Of a DNA stretch of 64,000 nucleotides, positions 20,143-31,259 are shown piece by piece. The stretch spans positions 62,001 to 126,000 of the forward strand of contig CAUYUJ010014751.1 in the NCBI GenBank assembly GCA_963575745.1, in the 5' to 3' direction. The position numbers and the translations under genes were made by a program. Numbering within the stretch: position 1 is the stretch's first letter; each line of letters starts with the position of its first letter. The notes under the pieces were generated by a model, which did not search any database, was not told the origin of the DNA, and saw only the letters and a program-made list of their open reading frames with translations. Source of the stretch: Prorocentrum cordatum. Its lineage: Eukaryota; Sar; Dinophyceae; Prorocentrales; Prorocentraceae.

Positions 20143-20306
20143 TGAAGGGGCCCTGCGACACACAAATAAATACACACAAATGACCGGATTCCCCACATTT
20201 CCCCATGTTTTCTGGGCTCTTGTCGTCCCTCACTTCCCATATTTTTCCAGATTTCCCTGGGAATCGACGATTCATTATGTCTGTGTGTTTTTTCCTCCTC
20301 CTGATC
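20143..20306. repeat. dispersed repeat family R3, copy 2
   Basis: Same word order as the copy at 11340; most diverged in the AT-rich middle. Confidence 0.85.
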
Positions 20307-20497
20307 TTTGATCATGCGCGAGGGGCCCGCGATCACTCTGCACCGCCTCCTGGCAGGGGGCGCCCGCGGCGTGCGGGCGCAGCACCCCGGCCAAGGAGCA
20401 GCGATGCCTTGGCGACTGCGGGCGCCCGCCCTGCGCACCCTGCGGACCACGCCGCCGCCACCTCGCGCTTGCCTTTTCTGACAGGGGCGGGCCCCTT

Positions 20498-20635
20498 CGC
20501 CATCGCTCGGACGTCCATTTCCCGTGCATGTTTCGGTTTCGTGCGCGCTTTTTTTTTTTTTTTTTTTGCTCGATGGTCCAGGATCGTCCTCAATGGTCCT
20601 CGCCGAGAAATAATGCACACGTCCGAGCGATGCCA
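20498..20635. mobile_element. TIR element family M2, copy 1
   Basis: Ends carry CATCGCTCGGACGT and its complement ACGTCCGAGCGATG. Includes a run of T near 20551-20569. Related copies at 48680-48809 and 35666-35792. No clear target duplication here. Confidence 0.75.
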
Positions 20636-20642
20636 GGGCACC

Positions 20643-20750
20643 GCCCGCTTGCGCCACCCCCCGCCCAGTACAGCGTTTCGTGGCCCTAGAGGGAGCGCCC
20701 GCTTGCGCCACCCCCCGCCCAGTACAACGTTTCGTGGCCCTGGAGGGAGC
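20643..20750. repeat. tandem duplication, 54-bp unit
   Basis: Two units starting at 20643 and 20697, differing at a few positions; both contain CCCAGTACA and GTTTCGTGGCCCT. Confidence 0.85.
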
Positions 20751-21540
20751 TCCATCGAAGGTGGCGGGGCCGACATGCTTCCCGCTGTGTGTGGTTGCGT
20801 GGTCGCGTGCGCCGGCGCACTCGGCGCTGGGGACTCGGGTGCTGCTTGTGTGGAGGGAGGGCTGTGCCCTGTCTCCCTAATTAAAGCTGTGCGTAGCCCG
20901 CCTAGCTTTTAGCGGAAGAGGTTCGCTCTCGCCCCGCAGATAAAACAAATTGTGTGGTGGGAGGGCGGGTGAGAATGGAGGAGGCGGCTTGCGGCCGCCC
21001 TTCGGGGTAACTTGATCAGTGCTCCGTGTTGTTATACACCCCCTCCCCCACTCTACCGGCCCCTAACCAGGCCAAAATTTACCCCCCGCCTTCCATACGA
21101 CATGCACTTGGCGACAACATCTGAATCAGGTCGGGCGCCCCGCGATCACTTCACGTGGCTTCTTTGACAGGGACGAGGGGGGGGGTAGCATTTTGCCTCA
21201 CGTGTGCAGGCCCACCATCGCCGCCGAAAACACACGCCAAGTGTACGTGGCGGCAGAATTTTGGACCTGGGCGGGTCCCCGCGATCATGATACATCTTTT
21301 GGCAGAGAAATTGGAGGTGCCCTGGCACGCGCGGCGCACCTCGCGGGCGTCGCGCACCTGGCTGGCGTCTGCATTGGTTCTCGATGGCGGCCTCTGCCCG
21401 TGCTCAGACTCGTGTGTTCTATTTCTGTATTAGGGGGGCGGGTGGGAATGATCGAGACGGCTTGCGGCTCGCGGGTAGCTCGATCCCTCCCCCTTCCCGC
21501 TCCCCTGGGTCTGGAGGGGTGGGTGGGGCGCGAGCGGTCA
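20751..21540. other. no gene recognised
   Basis: Mixed sequence with G runs. Nothing supportable. Confidence 0.5.
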
Positions 21541-23340
21541 GAGTGTCCTAGATGGCCCAAGATGGCACAATATTCATGGTGGCCTCCAAGATAGCACGAG
21601 CTAGCCCAAGATGGTTAAAGATGGTCTCCAACATGCTTCCAAAAGGCCCCAAGACCGCCCCAATACGGCTCCAAGTGGCCACGGAGCTTTTCAAGGACGT
21701 CTCGAGAGGCCCAAATCCTAATTACCAGCATCTAAGGATACACCTAAGGACAACAACTTACGTTTGAATTATTACCTTGTCGCTTCCGATTGGATTTGAC
21801 GAGTCATGGCTCCAAGCTCGCCCCAAGAAGCCACAAGAGGGATACAGGACGACCCCAAATAACGCCCAAGAGCGGCCAAGAGGCGAATTACCGGGCTCCG
21901 ACGGGGGGGGCTGACATTGGAAAGAGCGCTTCTGAATACGCTGGGGGGAAATCAATTTCTCCCCCCGGATTCCTCCTCGATTCCTCCTTCTCGATTCCTC
22001 CTCGACTCCTCCGGGTTTGACCTCCTTGACCCCAGCGCCTGCGAACGACGAGGACGACGATCGGACCACGACGGCGACGGCGACGACGTGCCCCGCCCGC
22101 CCGCCCACGACGATGTCGACAAGTGTCCCGCCAGCAAACGACGACGAGGACGACGACGACGACGTGTCCCGCCCGCCCGCCCGCCCGACTTGCCCACGAC
22201 GGCCATGAAGTGACCCGCCCGAAGGGGGTGGGTGCGGTTCCAGAGCGGTGGAGGTTGGGATTTTACACAAGTTAGGCGCACACAGAAGACTCTCTCTTGG
22301 TCGATTGCTTCACAGATGCCCCCCAAAGGATGGCCTCCAAGAGAGCACCCAACGGCCTCCACACTGGCCCCAAGAGGGCCCAAATAAGCTGCCGGGAGGC
22401 TGCCATATCGAAAGGTCCGCGAATGCATTCATGGCAGACTCGTAGGCCTGCTCAGGCCGTCAAACCGAAGCTTGGGAGTCGCCGCGAATCTTGAGCTTTG
22501 GTTTGACAGCTGCTTCCCTCTTTTGCTCCACTCTTTGCTACTGCATTTTGCTGATCAAGGACACTTGCCTGGACACCGTTTCTGGGTGGGCTGGTGGGAT
22601 ACCTTCGCGACGCGTAATTCATTATTTCTTCTCCGCCGACTGGGGTGTCCCAGAAGACCTTGGTACCCAAATTGCGCCACCGTGCCGCTGGGCACGGAGA
22701 GGGCGTGTCCCCAGAAAGCCTCAGTCCCCACTCCTGAGGAATTATGAAAGGGTCTGGACCCCGAATTCCCGGTTTCTCTTGAGCTTATTGCCGTTCCCCT
22801 GGGTTCCCCCGCTTCTGGTTGCGTGACTTTTTTCGGGGCTAAAAGGGCTCCAAGACGGGCCCAAATGGCTCCCCCAAACCCCCAAGACGGTCCAAGGATG
22901 CCCCAAATCGCCGAACGATATCGCTCGAAGACGCTCAAGATGGCCCCCAGACGGCCCAAAGGCCTTCCAATAGGGCAACCACATTTCTTAATAGTAAAAA
23001 GATTTTGGCGTTCTCGCCTTTTCGGCTTCCCGACGCTCCCTGACAGCGCTAGAGGCCCCCAAGACCGCCCCAACACGGCCCAACATGCCTCCAAGAGTGC
23101 CCTACTACAGCGGCCCGATACGGCCCAAAGACAGCGGCCCCGAAGAGGGAGCACGAACCGTCGGAGCCTTCCGCAGCAAGAGCCCCCGAGGAGGCCCCAA
23201 GAGGCGCCCAGGAGGCCCCAAGAGGCCTCAAGAGGCACCGAAGAGGTCCACAAGATGACCCAAGAGGCCCCCTACGAGGCGTCCAAACTGCTTCCAAGAA
23301 GCCCCCGAAAAACCTCCCACGAGGTCCCAACAGACATCCA
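21541..23340. repeat. degenerate CCAAGATGG / CCAAGAGGC short-unit region
   Basis: Many imperfect units such as GCCCAAGATGG, CCCCAAGAC and CCAAGAGGC, grouped at about 21546-21710, 22315-22395, 22845-22970 and 23050-23290, with unrelated text between and a GACGACGA-rich patch at 22040-22165. The long plus frame at 22823-23521 mainly translates these units and is not called. Confidence 0.6.
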
Positions 23341-24206
23341 ACAAGCCTTATATCCACAGCCCCGACACAGTGGCGGGATGGGCCGAAAGGCATTCGATGA
23401 CCAGAAAACATGGCTTTGTACAGTGGAAGAGATGGCGAATGAACACGAGGATGAGCATAATGAAGAGGATGATGATGAGGAAATAGAAGGAGCAGTAACT
23501 GGAACAGGAGGAACAGCATGAGCGGGATGAGCAGGAGGACCAAGGGAAGGCGTAGGAGAGGACAGGAGAGGGCCGGCAAGGACGAGGAAGGAATCGGATC
23601 CAGAGATGTTGCCCGTGCTGGGGCGAGAGCGCCATTGTGAACGACCGAACCGACACGCTGATCTTGAAACGTGGTCAACGCTACGGCGGGTACACCATGT
23701 GGAAGGGACCCAGAACCTTCCGATGGGGAAGCACCACTTTTTTGAACTCTGGTGGGGGAAACAAAGCACTACTCGGGAAAAGCGCCCCTTGCACTGGATC
23801 GTGTCAGGGGAGATGGCAGATTAGTACTCGTACCGTGTACACTCGGACTTGATTGGAAAGGACACGCGAGAGGACACGAAATCCTTCCGAGGGCCACACT
23901 GCCATGGGAATGCGAGAAGGCATGGGTCGCGAGGAACAGGACACAAAGGGCACCCTTGATCTGGCAGGGTCGACCTGCTAATCAGGGCCGGCTGTACTTG
24001 TGGAGCTGGGGAAGGGGGAGGAGGAGGAGGAGGAGGAGGAGGAGGAGGATGCCGATCCCCCTCGTCCGCCCCACGGGGAGGGCCTCCAACTTAACCCTCG
24101 CCAGGGCGGCAGGGTTTTCTTGCTGTCCTGGCTCTTCAGCTTCCGAGGGCGAATGAAGGGCGGGGGCGGGGGATGCAAAACCGAAATTGCCAGGATATAT
24201 GTGTGA

Positions 24207-24210
<4 letters not shown>
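23341..24210. other. mixed spacer with a GGA block
   Basis: GGA repeats at 24015-24050. The segment 23848-23905 resembles 47438-47495 (shared GATTGGA, GCGAGAGGACAC and CCTTCCGA), and 23915-23980 resembles 51020-51085 (shared GGCAGGGTCGACCT). These are short dispersed repeats. Confidence 0.5.
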
Positions 24211-24279
<69 letters not shown>

Positions 24280-24612
24280 GAGAAAGAGAGAGACAGAGAG
24301 AGAGAGAGACAGAGAGACAGAGAGAGAGAGAGAAAAACAGAGAGAGAGAGAGGATACTCGTACTCATTCGGAGTAAGTGTCGTTGTGGAGCGAAATTGCA
24401 CTAGTGCGGCAACCGCCAAGACGAAAGCGCCATCCCGAAATACCGAACGCGCTCTGAGTGAAACATACATTGAATCGGGAGTCAGCGAAATCTGATGTGA
24501 ACTTACGTGCGCGGGAGTGGGGCGAGATGCGGAAGGTGTGCTCATGCCTGCTGACATATGTATATCTACACTTATACATCTGGACATGTATTAAGTACAT
24601 AAGTATATGTAG

Positions 24613-24661
<49 letters not shown>

Positions 24662-24787
24662 AAGAGAGAAAGAGAGAGAGAGAGTCAGAGAGGGAGGGAG
24701 ACAAAGAGAGAGAGAAAGAGATGTACATATACATCTTTGTACATTTGTATATGTACAAGGAGAGAGACAGAGAGAGAGAGGGAGAAC

Positions 24788-24819
<32 letters not shown>

Positions 24820-24870
24820 GGAGAGAGACAGAGATACACAGACAAAGACAGTGAGAGAGAGAGGGAGACC
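24211..24870. repeat. two GA microsatellite blocks
   Basis: GA/GACA repeats at about 24217-24351 and 24615-24870, each beginning next to TATATA-like words, with unique sequence between. Confidence 0.95.
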
Positions 24871-25659
24871 GGACAAGCTAACGGGAGTCCCGTCGACAGC
24901 TGGCTACTGCGGTAGCCGAGGCCGCCATCGCACTCTGGCGGTGGCGCAGCACCTCAAAGTGCGGGGAGCGTTGAAACAACGACACCCCGGCGCAAAGCGA
25001 CTGAAGCAAGTGACGGGGTGCTGAGCAGGCGATGCGCCACGTCTCTCGGCGCCCCGCGGGGGAAGAAGGCCTAGGTCAGCGAAGCCTCGGTCGGAGGCCG
25101 GGGGACAAGGGCTTGGCCGCTGCGCGGCCTGCGGACGACGGGGCGTCCCCCGCCGCCGCAGCCAGGGCCCGATGACGCGTGGCCGCGCGGGCAGTCGGGC
25201 TGGCAGAGTGTGGGGCCTCCGGCCGTGGCGGAGGCCCAACTCGGGCGTGAGGGAAAGTATCCGAAGGGTTTGGGCGACCTGCGCCTCCCCCTCCTCCTCC
25301 TCCTCCTGCTCCTCCTCCTCCTCGATCCTTCTCCTCCTTCTCCTCCTCCTCCTGCTCCTCCTCCTCCTCGAATTAAAGAGTGGACGGTGCAGCACGCGCG
25401 GCAGAAATGTTGGTGCCATTGAGCGTGAGGGTGCGCAAGTGCGCGGCACCCTCGCTGTGAAGCTGCGGCAGCTGCAGGGCGGCCTCGGCAGCGGCGAGTG
25501 CGAGAGGCGTCGGCACCACTGCAGCTGTGAGGCGCGGCTCACGCAGGTTTGGCAGCGCCCTGGTGAGGCCAGGAAGCGGCGCGCCCGATGCAGCGGGGCC
25601 GTCAGAGGTAGCAAATTTGTCGGTCTGCTGTGGGGTCGGGCTGCGTGCGCGCTGTGTAT
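24871..25659. other. GC-rich spacer with TCC block; weak exon candidate
   Basis: A TCC block at 25284-25372. On the minus strand, 25373-25610 has a frame with non-repetitive text (LTRALPNLREPRLTAAVV, LHSEGAAHLRTLTLNG) that could be an exon next to a microsatellite intron. Not strong enough to call. Confidence 0.3.
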
Positions 25660-25823
25660 GAAGGGGCCCTGGGACACACAAATAAATACACACAAATAAA
25701 AAGAGCTCCATATTTTCTCATATTTTCGGAGTTTTTGTCTTCCCCCCCACTTCCCATATTTTCACATATTTTCTGGGGAATCCAAGATTCATTGTGTCTG
25801 TGTGTTTCTTTCCCTCCTGAATG
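25660..25823. repeat. dispersed repeat family R3, copy 3
   Basis: Closest to the copy at 11340 in its first 40 bp. Confidence 0.85.
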
Positions 25824-25892
25824 TAGTCGGACTGTGGAGTCGGACAGCCGTGGAATCGAATCGCCCTGGTGTGGCCACGACGACTGGTCGTA

Positions 25893-26645
25893 CGACTGAG
25901 GTCGGTACGCCAACGGCGTGGCCACCAGCCGTTGCAGTGCCGTGGGGCTGTTCGCGGTCGCACGTCGTCGCGGCGGTGTGGGGGGGGCGGCGTCGAGCAC
26001 GACCTGCTCGAGGCCAGCGTCGTCGTTGACCTCCCCGCCGCCGCCCTCCTGCGGGCGGCACCCCTGCCGTGACGACCCAGACGCAGAAGCGTCTGCGGTG
26101 GAGAGTCGGACTGTGGGCGGTCGGACCGTGGAGTCGGCCGATTATGGGGTCGGACCGTGGCGTCGGACTGCTGGGGGGTCTGACGGTGCAGTCGGTCTGC
26201 TGCGGAGCCGGACCGTGTGCGCGCTGTGTAGTCGGCCTGTGGAGTCGGCCGGCCGTGGAATCGAATCGCCCTGGTGCGGCCGCGACGGGTGGTCGTACGG
26301 TAGAGGGAAACAATTACTGAACACCCCCCCTCTCCCCCGAACTCAATGTTGGCACGCGCGGGGGAGACTGCGGTCGAAGTGCATCTCATCAGACCCACCG
26401 CCAGCCTTGAACATTGGGGGCAGGGGGAGGCGTTGATGGATGAATGTGGCATGTGTTCGCTAATCTGTTCCGAGGCCTGTACGACTGAGGTCGATACGCC
26501 AACCGCGTGACCACCGGCCGTTGCAGTGCCGTGGGGCTGTTGGCGGTCGTGCGTCGTCGCGGCGGCATGGAGGGCGGCGTCGAGCACGACCTGCTCGCGG
26601 CCACCGTCGTCGTTCCCATCCCCAGCGCCGTCTTCCTCCTCGTCC
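25893..26645. repeat. direct repeat pair (about 165 bp) with intervening GTCGGAC units
   Basis: 25893-26050 is repeated at 26477-26640 with about 15 differences; both contain GTTGCAGTGCCGTGGGGCTG and GTCGAGCACGACCTGCTCG. Between them are imperfect units like GTCGGACCGTGGAGTCGG. Confidence 0.75.
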
Positions 26646-27106
26646 TTCCTCCTATGCGCGGGCAAATGCGTGGGGTGGGCAGGGGGAGGAGGAAGAGGAG
26701 GGGGTGTGGCCAGGCGCCTCGGGGATGGCAGGGAGGGGGCCCGAGGCGGTCGGCCAGGTGTCAGCAGGAAGGTTGCTGAAAACCTTACGGGCGCACCGCT
26801 GCTGGCCTAAACGTTGCGTCAGTTTCTGTGTGCTGCTCGACAGGGTGAGCTGGACGAGGGATAGGGGCGCGCAGCTGGATGCCCTGGCCAACCATAGAGA
26901 GGATGTCAACGGGACCAGCGTGGTCGTCGTCGCCACGGACGAGGAAGGTCGACCAAAAGCGGACGTCGGAGAGGCTCGTGAAGACCGTGAAGCCATCGGC
27001 GAGCTGGACGGTGACGCGTGCGCTGGAGACATCCGTGACCATGCGGGTGTGTCCACAGTAGGGGCTGGACGGGTCGCTAATCGTGACCTGCTCGCCCCCT
27101 GACAAT

Positions 27107-27154
<48 letters not shown>

Positions 27155-27169
27155 AAGACATAAATATAC

Positions 27170-27224
<55 letters not shown>

Positions 27225-27235
27225 CAGAGGGAGAG
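27107..27235. repeat. GA microsatellite (intronic)
   Basis: Two GA blocks around TAAATATACATATATATA. Lies between the two exons of the minus-strand gene. Confidence 0.9.
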
Positions 27236-27424
27236 AAGTGAGGGACACGCATCCGCGCCATCGTCCCCCGGCGCCGCGCGACGACCGCGGTCCGAGTCCG
27301 ACCCCTCGCAGGCCTCTCCGGTTGCCCGGGGGCGCTCCTCCTCCGCCAGCGCCCCGCCGCCGTCGAGGAGCAGCAGGCCTCGGAGCTCGCGCAGCACGAC
27401 CACGAGCGAGGGCAGGTCTGGGAT

Positions 27425-27586
27425 TTAAGTCGGGCCTGTCCCCCCAGAGGAGGGGATTTTCGAGGAAAGAGTGTAAATAGTCCAAACAAATTAAAAGTGG
27501 TCAAAAAATGCAAAACAAAATCGTCCCAAGACTATTTTTTGACTATTTTCTAATATTCCTCCTGCAGAGGGCCAGGCCCGACTTAA
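27425..27586. mobile_element. MITE (family M1) with 10-bp target duplication
   Basis: Perfect 14-bp terminal inverted repeats TTAAGTCGGGCCTG / CAGGCCCGACTTAA, with further weaker pairing inside. Flanked on both sides by GGTCTGGGAT (27415-27424 and 27587-27596). AT-rich core, no ORF. Related ends occur at about 28085-28120 and 36907-36974. Confidence 0.92.
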
Positions 27587-27721
27587 GGTCTGGGATGAGC
27601 CGCTCGAAGGGCAGCCGCACGCGGCGCGGCGCGCCGCCCGGGCCCGGGCGCAGGCGCACGGCCAGGTAGTAAAACACGTCGCAAAACGTCACGGCCTCCG
27701 CGATGACGACGTCCTCAGGGG

Positions 27722-27882
27722 GGGAAGCAAACCTCCCTCGCTTTTGACCACCCTCGCTTCCAAGAGATGCCAAGCGATGCCAAATTGCAGCCTGTACTGG
27801 TCAGGCCGCTTGACGAGGAGGCGCATGGTATGGCTTGGTTTTGCCTGGAAGCGAAAGCGGGGTAGGTAATTCACGCTCTGAT
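27722..27882. repeat. dispersed repeat R4, copy 1
   Basis: About 95% identical to 48125-48286. Both copies keep a minus-strand open frame containing NYLPRFRFQAKPSHTMRLLV. Adjacent to exon A of the gene at 26785. Confidence 0.8.
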
Positions 27883-28082
27883 CGCGAAAGGGGGGGATCG
27901 CAAAGGGGGGGTTTGAGAATCAGCTCACGTAGCTGCTTTTCCCGGCGCCTATCCCGGCGCCAGAGGCGACGACGTGTCGAGGAATGGGCCCCTCGGCGAG
28001 GCCGAAGCCAGCTGCACGCGGCAGATTTCGTAACCCCCCCTTTCCCAATTCCCCCCCTTTCGTCCGATCCGATTGGTACGGT

Positions 28083-28120
28083 CAAGTCGGGCCTGTCCCC
28101 CTACAAGGGGATTTTCGACG
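28083..28120. repeat. isolated M1-type MITE end
   Basis: Begins AAGTCGGGCCTGTCCCCC like the left end of the MITE at 27425, but no right end was found before the segmental duplication starts at 28128. Confidence 0.55.
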
Positions 28121-28127
28121 AAGAATA

Positions 28128-29170
28128 ATTACCCCGCGACGTACCCAACCCACGTGCATCAAATGGCAAGAGGAGTATGCCAACATTAGCAGGAACAACG
28201 ACAGTGTAGACGCGGCGATTTGCTGTGCAAGCTACATGGGATGCGCATGCGTTGCACGATTCACAGGACGACGATCGAAAGAACGAGGCTTGAGGCCCCA
28301 GGATCGAAGAAGAACGGGTACGGGAACGAGGGGTAGGAGAGGGATGGAATGGAGGGCGGGGGGGGCGAAAGGCCATCGCGGAAGCAGCAGCATGCATGGA
28401 GAAGGTGAGGCGGGGAATAGGACGACGATGAAAGTGGCGGGAGGAGACAGAAGACTGCCGCGTTTTTCAAGTGCGAGCTAAACCCGCAGCGCTGCCTGCG
28501 CCATGTCGTCGCAGAGTTCCACATGATAAAACTTGTTTAGAGTGCAAGGAACGAGCGAGGCGTAGCTCGCCCGCTAGCTTCTCCGCCTCCTTCCCGCACA
28601 TTTCAGCGCGGGAGCTGAACGCTCGCAGGCGCGCCGCCAGGTCTGCGGGCGGCCCGCGGGAAAGAAACTCAAGGCCGGGGTCGCGTATCATCAATCGGTT
28701 GTCCATCGTCCAAAGTTGCACTGGCGACGTACTGGTTGAACGCGGAGCGAGCAGCATCACGCGCGTGCCTGAACGCCACGCAGGTACAGTGCACGCGCGA
28801 TTGGGACTTCAGGTCGATCACGCGCGTCTCCACCAGGCTTGGCAACACCACGCGACTGAGGATCTCACTGCGGTCTGCCATGCTGCTGTCCGCGAATGCA
28901 ATGCGCTGCCTGCAAGTAAGGCGGCGGCGTCCACTTGTCTCAGAAGATGTTCCCGCGGGCCCGAAGGGCGACCGCCAGCTCGAGCCGCGGCGCCGGCAGG
29001 CCAGATAAGGATCATGCAACAGCAAAGACGATGACAGAGCAACGAGGTATCGGCGAGTGCATGACCGGCCTCCGTTTCCTGCACTTCTTTCCTGTAGTTC
29101 CCCTAGCTCATCGAGCTCAGCAATGTTTCTGCGGGTCCGAAGGGCGACCGCCAGCTCGAGTCGCAGCGCC
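28128..29170. repeat. tandem segmental duplication, copy 1
   Basis: About 1.04 kb, nearly identical to 30084-31127 (offset 1956). Contains the minus-strand gene fragment below and is followed by a 101-bp satellite array. Confidence 0.92.
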
Positions 29171-29199
29171 ACGTGGCACGAACCGCAGAGCAAGGACAC
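28467..29199 (-). pseudogene. unknown gene fragment in duplication copy 1
   Basis: The minus strand shows an exon after a good acceptor (TTACTTGCAG near 28916) reading RQRIAFADSSMADRSEILSR and ending in TLDDGQPIDDTRP. The reading then needs a one-base shift in CGACCCCGG (near 28673) to continue as FLSRGPPADLAARLRAFSSR to a stop at 28467. Upstream, LELAVALR occurs twice (near 28980 and 29150), an internal exon-like repeat. No family recognised. The same shift is present in copy 2. Confidence 0.4.
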
Positions 29200-29214
29200 G
29201 CGAGCATTGCTCGT

Positions 29215-29915
29215 GGTCAGAATCTGAGTCCCCGTGGTGCCTCACTCCGCTGGCCACCCACCAGCAGCCCTCGAAAGTGGCGACAGTTTCACAAATCGCA
29301 GCCGCCCAAGAGTGGCGAGGTCTAATCTGAGTCCCCGTGGTGCCTCACTCCGCTGGACCCACCAGCAGCCTCGAAAGTGGCGACAGTTTCGCACAGGGAT
29401 GGCGAAGTCTAATCTGAGTCCCCGTGGTGCCTCACTCCGCTGGACCCACCAGCGGCCCTCGAAAGTGGCGACAGTTTCACATATCGCAGCCCCCCAGAGA
29501 TGGCGAGGTCTAATCTGAGTCCCCGTGGTGCCTCACTCCGCTGGACCCACCAGCAGCCTTCGAAAGTGGCGACAGTTTCACAGATCGCAGCCCCCCAGAG
29601 ATGGCGAGGTCTAATCTGAGTCCCCGTGGTGTTTCACTCCGCTGGACCCACCAGCAGCCCTCGAAAGTGGTGACAGTTTCACAGATCGCAGCCCCCACCC
29701 AGAGATGGCGAGGTCTAATCTGAGTCCCCGTGGTGCCTCACTCCGCTGGGCCCACCAGCAGCCCTCGAAAGTGGCGACAGTTTCACAGATCGCAGCCCCC
29801 CCCCCAGGGATGGCGAGGTCTAATCTGAGTCCCCGTGGTGCCTCACTCCGCTGGACCCACCAGCAGCCCTCGAAAGTGGTGACAGTTCCGCAGATCGCAG
29901 CCCGCCAGGGATGAC
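29215..29915. repeat. 101-bp satellite array 1
   Basis: About seven units of TCTAATCTGAGTCCCCGTGG ... CTCGAAAGTGG ... GGCGAGG. Spacing of the TCTAATCTGA word is 87, 101, 101, 104 and 105 bp. The period is not a multiple of three, so frames through it are not coding. Confidence 0.95.
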
Positions 29916-30083
29916 GTGAAAGGCAAGAGAAGAGAAGAGGAGGAGCGAAGAGAGGAGGAGAAGGCAAGCAAGAGAGGAGAGCAGGAACGAAGAGAGGAGG
30001 AGAGGGGGCGGGAGGAGGAGGAAGGTGGAGACCACAGTGCTCTATTCAAAACGAGTACCCAACGCAGGAGGGTTGGGAAAAAT

Positions 30084-31127
30084 ATTACCCTGCGACGGAC
30101 CCAACCCACGCGCATCAAATGGCAAGAGGAGTATGCCAACATTAGCAGGAACAGCGACAGTGTAGACGCGGCGATTTGCTGTGCAAGCTACATGGGATGC
30201 GCATGCGTTGCACGATTCACAGGGCGACGATCGAAAGAACGAGGCTTGAGGCCCCAGGATCGAAGAAGAACGGGTACGGGAACGAGGGGTAGGAGAGGGA
30301 TGGAATGGAGGGCGGGGGGGGCGAAAGGCCATCGCGGAAGCAGCAGCATGCATGGAGAAGGTGAGGCGGGGAATAGGACGACGATGAAAGTGGCGGGAGG
30401 AGACAGAAGACTGCCGCGTTTTTCAAGTGCGAGCTAAACCCGCAGCGCTGCCTGCGCCATGTCGTCGCAGAGTTCCACATGATAAAACTTGTTTAGAGTG
30501 CAAGGAACGAGCGAGGCGTAGCTCGCCCGCTAGCTTCTCCGCCTCCTTCCCGCACATTTCAGCGCGGGAGCTGAACGCTCGCAGGCGCGCCGCCAGGTCT
30601 GCGGGCGGCCCGCGGGAAAGAAACTCAAGGCCGGGGTCGCGTATCATCAATCGGTTGTCCATCGTCCAAAGTTGCACTGGCGACGTACTGGTTGAACGCG
30701 GAGCGAGCAGCATCACGCGCGTGCCTGAACGCCACGCAGGTACAGTGCACGCGCGATTGGGACTTCAGGTCGATCACGCGCGTCTCCACCAGGCTTGGCA
30801 ACACCACGCGACTGAGGATCTCACTGCGGTCTGCCATGCTGCTGTCCGCGAATGCAATGCGCTGCCTGCAAGTAAGGCGGCGGCGTCCACTTGTCTCAGA
30901 AGATGTTCCCGCGGGCCCGAAGGGCGACCGCCAGCTCGAGCCGCGGCGCCGGCAGGCCAGATAAGGATCATGCAACAGCAAAGACGATGACAGAGCAACG
31001 AGGTATCGGCGAGTGCATGACCGGCCTCCGTTTCCTGCACTTCTTTCCTGTAGTTCCCCTAGCTCATCGAGCTCAGCAGATGTTTCTGCGGGTCCGAAGG
31101 ACGACCGCCAGCTCGAGTCGCAGCGCC
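30084..31127. repeat. tandem segmental duplication, copy 2
   Basis: Differs from copy 1 by only a few substitutions and one extra A near 31080. Preceded (30030-30080) by a 50-bp block (CTCTATTCAAAACGAGTACC) that also follows array 2 at 32340-32390, showing the duplicated unit includes the array. Confidence 0.92.
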
Positions 31128-31173
31128 GACGAGCTGCATCCACATCAGGCAACACCCCAGGAGACACTGGCAC
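30423..31173 (-). pseudogene. unknown gene fragment in duplication copy 2
   Basis: Same exon structure, internal LELAVALR-type repeat and one-base shift as copy 1, so the lesion predates the duplication. It diverges from copy 1 upstream of 31127. Confidence 0.4.
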
Positions 31174-31259
31174 ACAACGATTTGACGTCAGTCAGTGCCA
31201 GACCACTCCATGTCTAGTTCCTCGCACACATACAGTCGATCGCAGATGCGGGATAATCG

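Larger units (their letters stand above)
26785..27713 (-). pseudogene. unknown protein gene fragment, exon split by a MITE
   Basis: Exon A runs from a likely acceptor (CTGAG before GAC at 27713) through DVVIAEAVTFCDVFYYLAVR and RVRLPFERLIPDL, is broken by the MITE at 27425-27586, and continues in the same frame as PSLVVVLRELRGLLLLD when the MITE and one 10-bp target copy are removed. It then runs to about 27247. An intron full of GA repeats follows. Exon B (27098-26785, after TTGTCAG) encodes GGEQVTISDPSSPYCGHTRM through LADGFTVFTSLSDVRFW to a stop. The donor of exon A is ambiguous (GT at 27246 or GC at about 27255). Earlier exons were not found. No family recognised; exon B reads like a small beta-rich domain. 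Confidence 0.5.

Noticed and set aside
28471-29034. 187-codon plus-strand frame identical in both segmental copies
   Set aside because: The minus strand has a better acceptor and protein-like text; identity only reflects recent DNA duplication.
29234-29914. Repeated peptide frames in the 101-bp satellite
   Set aside because: Unit length is usually not a multiple of three and frames break between units.
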